The notes under the pieces were generated by a model. It had not been told where the DNA came from. It made no database searches and saw only the letters and a list, made by a program, of their open reading frames with translations. 64,000 nt of DNA, taken from positions 910,001 to 974,000 of the forward strand of contig JACVTC010000070.1 in the NCBI GenBank assembly GCA_016946835.1, read 5' to 3'. The first letter of the stretch is position 1, and each line of letters opens with the position of its first letter. The DNA is from Neocallimastix lanati (nom. inval.). Lineage: Eukaryota; Neocallimastigomycota; Neocallimastigomycetes; Neocallimastigales; Neocallimastigaceae. The position numbers were made by a program, and so were the translations under genes. Below are positions 22,712 to 32,826 of the stretch, piece after piece.

Positions 22712-24245
22712 TCATCTACAAATTGACGTAAGTATTCTAAAACTTCTCGATTTTGAATTTTAAAATACATTATATCTTTGGATTTCTTTTTTTATCAAAT
22801 TTATTTTTATATTTTTGAATTTCATCTGCATCCATATTAACTACTTTAGGGTCATTTGATGAAATTTTTATTATTAATTTACTCATATTTTTGATTTTTT
22901 TTTTTTTTTTATATTCTTCTTTGTCTGCTACTGTTAATTAACCAAAAAAAAAAAAAAAAAAAAAAAAAAAAGATATAATACTTTCCAGCGGTCTTCATAT
23001 GAAATATCATTTGTTAAATAATTATATTTAATTTGTGAAAGTTTATCAAATAAAAATTCAATCATTTCACCACATAATAATTTTAAAAATTCTATATCAA
23101 AATTAAGGTTATTTTTAAAAAGATTTTTTAACTCTTTATTTTTCTCTGAATAAACTCATTAATTAGATAATTCAAAATTATTGTTTTTTTATTCCTATTT
23201 TTCTGAACGAATTTAATTATAGTATATTGATTATATATATTTTTAATAATATCTATATCTGAAAAACAAGAATATCTACTATATTTTTTTTTAAGTTTTT
23301 CTTTAATTCCATCTTTTGTGTTGTCACTGTCACTTTTTTCTTTGCTATCAGAAATACTAAAATTGGATAATACTTTTTTTAATACGTCTTCTGTAAATTC
23401 ATAGTAATCACAAAAATAATTATTTTTAAAAAGTGAGCTTTTTGTGAAATTATTAGCTTATGATTTTGATTCATTTAATCCTAAATCTAAACAACATGTA
23501 ACTATTTCAAAATGTAAATATTTATTTCCTTTAAATGCTTCCGGAAAATAAAGATTTAATAGTATCAAAAGCACTTTTACTTTTTAACCTTTCAGAAAAA
23601 ATTTTATCGTATTCATCAATTAAAATAATACTTCTTATTTTATAAAATTCATTTAAATACTTACATAAAAATTTAACGGTTAGTCCTAATAATATATCAT
23701 CTGACTTTTGTTCAATTATATTTCATTGTTCTTGTTTTGTTTAACTTAATTTAATACAATCAATTTTATTTTTTATAATTCATAAAAACAAAAGATATTT
23801 TTGTTTTTAAACAATCAATTATAGAACAATAATTTTCATCACTATTGTTACTTTTAAAATTCAAATAAATTACAAAATATTTGTGAAAATGTCACATATT
23901 TTTTCTATCCTTGCTTGTTTATAAGTTGTTATCAAATACATATTTCCTTTTTTCAATTTCTTTTTCATTCATCCGCATTTTAAAAAATTCTTTAATTCTA
24001 TTTAAATTTAAACTTTTTTCCAAATCGTCTTGTTCGTGTGATCAAAAAGGCATTATTTTTATTGTTAATTAATTATGATATCATTTTCGTTGTGATCTAA
24101 AGTTTCAATACATTCTTCTTCAACAATATCCTCATCATTTAAATTTTTAACTACAATATAAATAATATCAGATTTATTATTATTTAATATATTAGCTTCA
24201 AGAATATCCTTTGGAATTATTTATAAATTTACATAATACTTATTA
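22712..24245 (-). pseudogene. AAA-ATPase-like/nuclease family fragment (unit 1, downstream copy)
   Basis: Minus-strand sequence aligns with residues of about 640-1205 of the intact gene at 32827-37119. Recognisable parts are the end of module 1 (SDIIYIVVKNLN, about 24140-24180), a decayed RPRRFGKS-type loop (about 24010-24035), VIYLNFKSNN (about 23845-23880), the Walker B LIDEYDKIFSERLKSK (about 23580-23625) and the segment before the nuclease linker. A-runs (for example 22938-22970), stops and frame changes break it. It is a dead paralogue, tandem with the intact gene and in the same orientation. Confidence 0.8.
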
Positions 24246-25967
24246 AAATTTAATGTAAATATTATTTTTTATTAAACAATAAAATATACAAAAAAAATAA
24301 AATATATATATAAAAAACAAAAAAAACAAAAAAAACAAAAAAAAAAAAAAAAAAAAAAAATAAAAATAAAAAAAAAAAAATTAAAATATAAAATTAAAAT
24401 AAAATAAAAAAATAAAAAAAAAAAAAAAAATAAAATATAAAATTAAAATAAAATAAAATATAAAATTAAAATAAAATAAAATATAAAAAAGCAAAAAATT
24501 AAAACAATTTTATATTATTTTATATTATATTATATTTTAATTAAGCCCTACTATTAAAGCTCAATTCGTACAACACTTAACACAGAAATACACAATAAAT
24601 AAATTTACAAAAATTTTCTTGTTTTTATAAACTTTATTTACCTATATTAATGGCCGTAGCCTTTTTAATAATATTCTAATAGTACATTTATATTAAATTT
24701 AAAATAATTTACTACATAAATTTTTATGATTCAAAACATTATAAAATAATTGGTTAAAAATAATTGTTTTATTTGTTTTAAAAATCTAACATTATATTAT
24801 AGTATATATATAAATATATATATATTTTTTCAAATATTTGTATATTTTAAATTAAAATTATTTTTATTTTATTTGTGGTGGTTGGTTGGAAATGGTGAAT
24901 CTATTTGATATTGTTAAAAATAATGATTCGTCATACAATAAATAAATTAAAATAAAATATAAATTAATATAAATAATGAAATAATTTCATTGTATAAAAA
25001 AAGTATAAATACAAAAGGATATAACTTGTTTTTAAAAAATATAGATATAACCATAATAATATATATAAAAAATAGAATGCGATAATAAAATATATTAAAT
25101 TAAAAAAACATGTCTTTAACAAAACTCTTAAATACCTTATTAATAAAATTTGAGTGTCATCTAATTTTGTTCTTTTAACAAATATAATAAAATAAATTAT
25201 ATAAATTTATTTATCTATTATATATAAATAAATATTAATAATGTTAAAGTTTTAAGATAATTTGGTCTTAACGATTAGGTCAAGATGCCAAATTATAGTA
25301 ATTAATTAATAATTTAATTTTATTCTTATTTATTACATATTGTTATTAGTAAATTTTATAATTAAGTTTTTATTTAAAATATAAATTTTATTTAATTTTA
25401 ATAATATTTTATTACATTATTATTTTATATAATTATTACTATAATTTAAATTACAATAATCCTACAAAGGATTAATCAAAAGAATTTAAACATGTATTTA
25501 TATAAAATAATTAATTATTAAAATATTAATTATTAATATGAATATGTAATAGTATTAATATAAGTTTGATATTGATAATATAAAGCTAGATAATAATATA
25601 AATATTTAATATAAATAAAATATAAGAATCAAATATTGCTAAATATTATATTTAATAATTAAAATATAATATGTAGAAATTAATTTAATATGACAATCAC
25701 GTGTTTACATTATTTAATATATATTAAATTCAATATATAAATAATATTTAGTAATTAGTTGGCCTAGACTAATTCCTAAATATTTTAATAAAGTTAATTT
25801 AATAATAATTATTATATTATTATTATTTATTAATATTGAAATTCAAATAACTGAATTATCGAAATTGAAATTGAATTGAAATTCAGTTATTATCTTAACA
25901 AATAAAATTTAAAATTTAAAAGAAATATATATAAAATTTATAAAAAAAAAAATTTTAAAAATTCTGA
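24246..25967. other. A+T-rich spacer downstream of the AAA gene, unit 1
   Basis: Begins with AAAAT-type simple repeats (about 24290-24490) and continues as moderately complex A+T-rich DNA. The parts at about 24495-24530 and 24800-24900 match unit 2 at 46505-46540 and 46570-46660, and a further copy of the first part lies at 42520-42680. TAATTTGG/CCAAATTA (about 25260-25300) and AATAACTGAATT/AATTCAGTTATT (25846-25857/25880-25891) are short inverted repeats. The segment at 24.9-25.9 kb has no counterpart in unit 2 and may hold LTR remnants that I cannot delimit. Confidence 0.5.
25953..25967. repeat. target-site duplication, left copy, of the SINE
   Basis: TTTTAAAAATTCTGA, matching 26424-26438. 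The four T's could instead belong to the tail on the right, so 11-15 bp are duplicated. Confidence 0.85.
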
Positions 25968-26423
25968 GCCATGTTGGTCCAGTCGGTTAGGACGATACAG
26001 GTCACTGTAGAGGGCGGGGTTCGAATCCTCGACATGGCACCAAATAATCGGATGAGGTTTCTATCCTGGGATATCATGAGACCACACGTGATGTCCATAA
26101 GGCTTTCCCTCAGATGATTATTTCACCCAACCCTGATACTACGCTTTGAATTGAAGCATAGACCTTGATGATTGTAAAATTTCCAATCGCCAATGATTAC
26201 ACCCACTAGGGAGGAGTTAATGGTTCCGTTCTGATGCTCGTGGTCATTAGAGATATATGTAGGAACGTTAGGAATGCATCTCCGGGCAGTGTGTAACGAC
26301 GATTGAGAGCGGCGAAGCTGATACAGTATGCCAATAACTCATCACCTTACAGTTAATTAATAACTGTATGGCCATATGGGAGATGGGTACCCATATGTGC
26401 AAGTCTATGTTTTTTTTTTTTTT
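25968..26423 (+). mobile_element. tRNA-derived SINE with oligo-T tail
   Basis: The head (25968-26038) folds like a tRNA. It has a perfect 7-bp acceptor stem GCCATGT/ACATGGC, a D arm GTCC/GGAC, a T arm, and an A plus CCA directly after the acceptor (26039-26042). RNA polymerase III promoter boxes are intact: box A TGGTCCAGTCGG (25975-25986) and box B GGTTCGAATCC (26018-26028). The anticodon stem TACAG/CTGTA closes on a 4-base loop instead of 7, so it is not a working tRNA. A unique body of about 370 bp follows, far less A+T-rich than its surroundings, ending with inverted repeats (26350-26367; CATATGGG/CCCATATG, 26373-26397) and a T-run from 26410. Flanking duplications and an empty site in the paralogous unit (near 47265) confirm an insertion. 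Confidence 0.9.
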
Positions 26424-26438
26424 TTTTAAAAATTCTGA
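26424..26438. repeat. target-site duplication, right copy, of the SINE
   Basis: TTTTAAAAATTCTGA directly after the SINE T-tail, matching 25953-25967. Confidence 0.85.
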
Positions 26439-26603
26439 TTATAAAATTTTTAAAAAAATAATAATAAATAAAATTTTATTCATTCATTCATTCATTCATT
26501 GATTAATAAATCAAAATTCATTTTAGTTTAAATTCACACAAATAAGAATTAAAAATAAAATTAAAAAAAAAAAAAATTTTTTTAATTTTTAACTGAAAAA
26601 TAC

Positions 26604-26673
<70 letters not shown>

Positions 26674-26746
26674 AAAAAAAATTAATAATAAAAAAATAAA
26701 AATTAATAATAAAAAAAAAATTAATAATAATAATAATAATAATAAA
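26439..26746. repeat. simple-sequence spacer (ATTC)n, poly-A, (TAA)n
   Basis: (ATTC)n at 26479-26500, a 37-base A-run (about 26605-26640), then (TAA)n up to the copia LTR. The segment around 26530-26605 matches unit 2 at 47330-47400. Confidence 0.75.
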
Positions 26747-26985
26747 TGTTAACGTATGTTAAATTTATTGATATAAAGTTATAGTCAACTTAAGTTTAAT
26801 AAAATATTATATTTAATTATATTAAATATATTGTAATAACAAAATATAATATAAATTAATATGTATCTAGAACAAGCCACAATTAAATATAAAAAATATA
26901 ATTTTATCTTTACTTTAAATCTTTGTTAACCATTTATATAACACTTGCGTTATATATCTAATTATTAACAAATAAATATTAATCA
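26747..26985 (+). repeat. 5' LTR, copia
   Basis: Starts TGTTAACG, ends TTAATCA (TG...CA). A core-promoter-like module ACAAGCCACAATT (26872-26884) is followed by A+T-rich TATA-like sequence. The LTR is preceded by ATAAA. Confidence 0.9.
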
Positions 26986-26990
26986 ATAAA

Positions 26991-27005
26991 AGATTAAGAG
27001 TCTCA
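26991..27005 (+). promoter_or_regulatory. primer-binding site matching tRNA-Lys(CUU) anticodon arm
   Basis: AGATTAAGAGTCTCA, five bases after the LTR end. Its complement TGAGACTCTTAATCT is the anticodon-arm sequence of eukaryotic tRNA-Lys(CUU), known to me from animal tRNAs. Near-identical motifs occur at 16634, 20947 and, with one mismatch, on the minus strand at 14996. Confidence 0.65.
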
Positions 27006-30000
27006 ATACTCTATAATAATAACAAAGCTTTTTATTTAAAAATCGATTTTAACAAAATATTAAGATGGCCTATCAATTTAACTTATCTAAGGACCAACGT
27101 CTTCGTGGTACATCCAATTTTGCCACATGGAATTTCCTTATCATGACTGCACCTAGGAGATACGGAATGCAAGAATTCATTGAAGAAGATGTTATCTCTC
27201 ACCTGAAGGATAATGACTATATGTTTAATCCTATTGGAGAATCTAAGACGGTAAAAGCTATCCTGAAGATTATTGAGGAATTACAATTAAATCATGGAGA
27301 AAATGTAAACTACAATGAAGTATTTAGTCAAAACCGAAATAGAATCATTGCTAAAGCAGAAGAGAAAGACTCTCAATTAATGCTTATGGTGGTTCAAAAC
27401 ATTGAAGACAAAATATTAAGGGAAGTTAATAGAATGAAGAAAACATTCACAATTATGGAAAAGCTAACTTCAAAATTCGGTGATATGAATAATGACACTG
27501 AATACTGGCTCAAGAAATTGCGAAAACTTAAGGCGAATAACCTCAGCCAAATAATGAAGATGGCTGACAGTGTAAATGAAATATTCGATAAAATGGAAGA
27601 TGCCGGAGTAAATTTGACTGAAAGGGAGAAATTAAAGTGCATGTTCAATATTTTACCAAATGACTTTAAAAATATTATAGATGTAACCTTAGAAACTACC
27701 GCTAGACAATTATATGAAAGTATAAAAGATAGAATTTCAGCTAGATCATATCTAGAAAATTGGGAAAATACAATGGATGAACATGATAATCATGATGATC
27801 CAATGGATTTATATCTAATTGAAAAACGTTATAAAAATAAAAACTATCATAAAGGAAAAGGTTTTGTTAAGAAAATAAACAGAAACAATAACAAAACTAA
27901 CAAAAATTTATATTGTCATATTTGTGAGATAAGAGGACATCTCACTAAAGATTGTAAATACAATATGAAAGCAAGAGAAAACAAAAAGGAAGGGAGGCAA
28001 CAATCACTCTACTAGAAAAACCATAAAAATGAAGAAAAGGATTTAAAAACATTTGGTTTAGTGGAAAAAATAACTTCCAAACATGAAGAAAGTGACAGTG
28101 AAAGAGATGATAATTTTGAAAACATCAGACCATTATGTGAACCACGTATTAATGATGCTTTATTAATTGAGTCAATAAATGAGCCATATATAATAGATAA
28201 TAATGAAAAATCCTTAAACATAATTGAAAGAAATATAGAAAGTAACGAAACAATTGAATGGTATTATGACAGTGGAGCTTACGAACATGTAACTAATGAT
28301 AAAAGGCTCTTGAAAGATTATAAAGAAGATTTTGTACAACTAAGATGTGCAAACAATACTACTTTAGATTTTGAAGGATATGGTAGTTGTGAATTTACCA
28401 TAAACAACTACCATATAAAATTAAACAAAGTATTATATTCAAAAAAGGCACATAAAAACTTGATAAGTGCTATCGAATTCGCAAAAATAGGTATAACATC
28501 CGTTATTGAGCCAATAAGTAAAGTAAAATTGACTATATCTGACTGTGATAAAAATGTTATCGGAACGTTTCTATCAACTGATTTCAATCAATTTAAAATA
28601 AATACAAAAAGTATAATAAATTATCAAAATATTTTATCATTAGATGATTTAGGACAAAATAGTCTAAAAATATGGCACAGAAGAATGGGCCATCAATATA
28701 TAAGAAATATTTCTAAGCATTTAGAATTACACGAGATCAAGTTCCCAAAATGTAAAGAATGTAAAGTAGTAAAAATGAAACATTCACCACATAATGGGAA
28801 CAATCCAAAATCAAACAAAATACTCGAAGTAATACACTCTGACATTTCGGGGCCATATAAAAGTTCTATTAATAACAAAAAATATTTCATAACCTTCTTA
28901 GACGAATATTCTTGGAAGATATGGCTATTCACTCTAAAATCTAAAGCCGAAGCCCCAGACATTATTATTGATTTTCTCAAATACCTTAACAATCAATTTG
29001 AAGATCATAAAATTAAAATATTTTAAACTGATGGTGGTAAAGAATATAAAAATAAGAAAATAAGAAGATACTGAAAAGATAATGGAATTGAAAAATCATT
29101 CTCTCCACCATATTGTCCAGAAAATAATGGAAAAGCCGAAAGGATAAATCAAACAATAAAAAACACAGCTAAAACTTTATTATTTTAGGCAAAATTATCT
29201 GTAAATTTCTGGGAATATACAGTCAGACATGAGGCTTATTTGTATAATATGATTCCTCATGAAGGAAATAATAATTTAATACCTGATGAAGTCATATCAG
29301 GAAAAAGTATTTCTTTGAAACACTTAAGAACTTTTGGATGTAAATGTTATTATATTGATAACATGGAAAACAAATCCAATTTCACTCCAAAGGCAAAGGA
29401 AGGAATATTTCTTGGTTTCAGCAAGAAAAATTACTCATATAGGATTATGGACATAAAAAAACAAAAGAATACATCATGTCAGAGAAGTAGAATGTTTAGA
29501 GTTATATCCAGTAAATTATATATATGAGAAAGAAGGATTTGAGGACCCATATTTCTCTTTTACAAAAATTGAAAATAATATAGCAAACAATAATAATAAT
29601 AATGAAAATAATCATATTATGAATGAAAATATAATTAATAATATAGAAAACATATATGATGTTTTAAACGATAAAAATAATTTAAATGAAAACAATAATA
29701 ATAATGATTTAAATAACATTATTGTAAACGATAATTTAAATAATATGAATATGGATAACAAGGATAATAAAATAGAAGTGGAAAATAATTTACATGAAAA
29801 TAACTCTAAAATAATTATTAATACTTTAGATAATATGAATAATAAAAATATAGATAAAAGTAAGGAAAATATGGATGATAATTCTAACAACAACGACATA
29901 ATTAATTTAAACAACAAAAATAACAAAATTAAAACAATAACCTTAGAAAAGGAAGTAAAAACAAATAAATTATTGGATATGAATAAAATAAATAACACAC

Positions 30001-31941
30001 ATAGCAATAAACATAATATTACTTTAGAACAAAATAATTTATACGCAAATAATAATGTTAATTCAAATGTAATTTCTGAGGTGAATAATGAAATTTCAAC
30101 TAATGCAAAACATAGTATAGTTCATATAAATAAAAATTATAATAATCAAAATAAAAACATAGTACTGGAAAAACAAAATATAATTCAAAATGTCAATAAC
30201 AATTTTTTAAATAAAAATAATGAATTTATATTTACCAATATCCATGAAAACAATAGAAATAATTCGAATCTTTCTTTAAAAAATATGGTAAATAATTCTT
30301 ACATTGAAAAAGGTGAATGCAGTTATTCTTCTAATAAAAATAAACATAATTGGGCAGAAAAAGGAAAAGATGCTGAAAACCCTTCAATTATCCATAAGGA
30401 ATATAGTAAAAAATCCTGTAAAAAAGATATTGTTTTACCGACTCTGATAAATATTGATAATTCAAATATAAATGATACCATACCAACTAAAAATTCTTCT
30501 GCTGTTACTCCTGTAAAAACACTATATTGATATTTCTAAATCTAAACACGAAAAAAATTTTAATAATAAAAATTTTTCAAAAAATGAAGAAAAATTTAAT
30601 TTACAACCATTGGATAATGATAAAATAATTAAAATTCATAATTCAAATTCAGACCCAATAATGACGAAGAATAATAATATTGAGAATAATAATTCCACTA
30701 AATTAAAAAATCATTTAGTACAACACGTGAATCTACAACATTTATTGATAAAAATTATAAATTACATAAAATTTATGATAATAGTAATAAATCTACGAAA
30801 CTTGAAAAAAATTTTTATTAATAAATTTTTTTCAAAATCTCAATAATAAAAATATAATTAATGAAAAAATTAAAGACAGTACATCAGTAACATATGATAC
30901 TTTTGATAAAACATTTAAACTTTCTCATAATAAATCTTTAAATAATGAAGATTCTGTCACCAAAAATATTAATGATGATAATTATAATAATAATATTATT
31001 GCTACTAATGAAATTATACAAGATAATGTCGTAGATAATAATCTATCAAATAACAATTCCAATTGTTCAAATTTATATGAAAAAGATTTTATCCCTAATG
31101 GCGACAAAACTCCCCAGGATTATTTTTCTATTAACCATGATTTAAGTTCTGATACTAATTATATTAATGATAACATTATTTCCATTATTTCTGACCAAGA
31201 TGTTAATATGACTGATGATATGACTGGGATTAACAATCAGTCCGTACTCAAAACGTTCTTTAAGTCCTGATACTTTCTCTAATATTACTAATGATATCTC
31301 TCGGCCTAAATATGATGTTTCCAATGATGATAAAATGGTTTTTACTATTTACTCTGATACACCTATTGGTTATAAAAAAGATATTAATTGTCCTAATAAA
31401 AATAATTGCTATAAAGCTATCCAAGATGAACTTGATAATTTATACAATAATAATGTTATGTCCATTGTTATATATATTCCTAAAGGCAAAAATCTTATTT
31501 CTGCCAAATGGGTTTTTGCTACCAAAAAAGATTCTAATAATAAAACAGTCCCATATGCTGGATTTCTAAGAAACAAACATGTGTAGCTACGTCTACAGCA
31601 GAAGCGAAATACATTAGCACATCCGAAAATATTAAAAAGATTCTATGGATCAGAAATATTTTAAAAGAATTAATAAATTATAATAAAACAATTACTATTT
31701 TCACAAATAATTTAGCAAGTAAAATAACTATTGAAAATGGTGAAATCAATACAAAGTTAAAACACATAGATATTAGATTTCAGTTTAATAGAGATAATAC
31801 AGTAAAAAGGAAAGTAAAATTAGAATACAAAGATAAAACAGAAATGTTAGCTGACGCTTTTACTTGAGATATTAATGGTACAAAAATGAGTATATTTGCA
31901 AATAAGATTTTTAGTATTTAAATATCTAATTTGAGGGGGAG

Positions 31942-32181
31942 TGTTAATGTATGTTAAATTTATTGATATAAAGTTATAGTCTAGCTTAAGTTTAATAAAA
32001 TATTAAATTTAATTATATTAAATATATTGTAATTACAAATTAAAATATAAATTAATATGTATCTAGAACAAGCCACAATTAAATATAAAAAATGTAATTT
32101 TATCTTTACTTTAAATCTTTGTTAACCATTTATATAACACTTGTGTTATATATCTAATTATTAATAAATAAATATTAATCA
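31942..32181 (+). repeat. 3' LTR, copia
   Basis: Preceded by the polypurine tract, starts TGTTAATG, ends TTAATCA, and is followed by the duplicated ATAAA. About 96% identical by eye to 26747-26985. Confidence 0.9.
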
Positions 32182-32826
32182 ATAAAAATAAAAATTAATA
32201 ATAATAATAATAAAAAAAAAAGTAAAGACTTTTCAATGATAAATTTTTTTTTTTTTATTTTTTTTTTTTTTTTATTTATTTTTTTTTTTTTTTTTTTTAT
32301 TTTTTTTTTTTTATTATTAATTTTTTTTTTCATTTTATTTTATTTCATTTTTTTTTTTTTTTTTATAAAATATTTTTAATATATTTATTTATTATTATTT
32401 AATTAAAATAAAATATAAAATGTTGAATTTTAAACAATTTATTAATAAAATAAATAATAATTATTATTAAAATAAAAATAAATTTATAAAATTTTTTGTC
32501 TTAATATTATTATTTATTATTTAATTATTCAATTATTAAAAATATTCAATTATTCAATTATTATTAATATTATAATTAATTATTATTTATTAATTAATTA
32601 TTATTAATTATTAATTATTTATTTATTAATTATTTATTTATTATTTATCAATTTATTTATTTCAAAAAAAAAAAAATAAAAAAAAAAAAATTATATAAAT
32701 TATATATTCTTAATGTTTGCTTATTTTTTTAATTTTTTTTTTTTCTTGCATTATATTATTTTTTATTATTATTATTATTATTTTTTATTATTATTTTTAT
32801 TATTATTTTTATTATTAGTTTTACCT
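32182..32826. other. 3' flank of the AAA/nuclease gene, A+T-rich
   Basis: T-runs and ATT/TTA simple sequence. The stretch about 32375-32826 is nearly the same as 47540-47960 in unit 2, including the TGCTTATTTTTTTAATTTTT segment just outside the stop codon. It is therefore part of the duplicated unit. Confidence 0.7.

Larger units (their letters stand above)
26747..32181 (+). mobile_element. Ty1/copia LTR retrotransposon fossil with both LTRs and target duplication
   Basis: The best preserved copia element of the window. 5' LTR 26747-26985; primer site AGATTAAGAGTCTCA (26991-27005); Gag with a long open frame (27065-28015) ending in a CCHC knuckle (CHICEIRGHLTKDC); protease (YDSGAYEHVTND, about 28264-28300) and integrase (zinc-binding HRRMGH...CKECK, about 28680-28770, core to about 29200, and GCKCYY region about 29335-29360); an unusually long Asn-rich tract (about 29580-31250); RT N-terminal sequence (about 31380-31540) and RNase H (about 31590-31900); polypurine tract GAGGGGGAG (31933-31941); 3' LTR 31942-32181. 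The 5-base ATAAA lies on both sides. It is broken, with several breaks, yet long frames persist. LTRs differ at about ten positions in 240, suggesting moderate age. Confidence 0.9.

Noticed and set aside
25968-26042. A functional tRNA gene
   Set aside because: Acceptor, D and T arms are good, but the anticodon stem closes on only four bases, and a 370-bp repeated-type body, T-tail and target duplications follow. It is the head of a SINE.
27394-29000. Minus-strand open frames at 27394-27648, 28012-28221, 28693-28992 and 29612-30007
   Set aside because: They are antisense to plus-strand copia sequence that has clear Gag, protease and integrase motifs.
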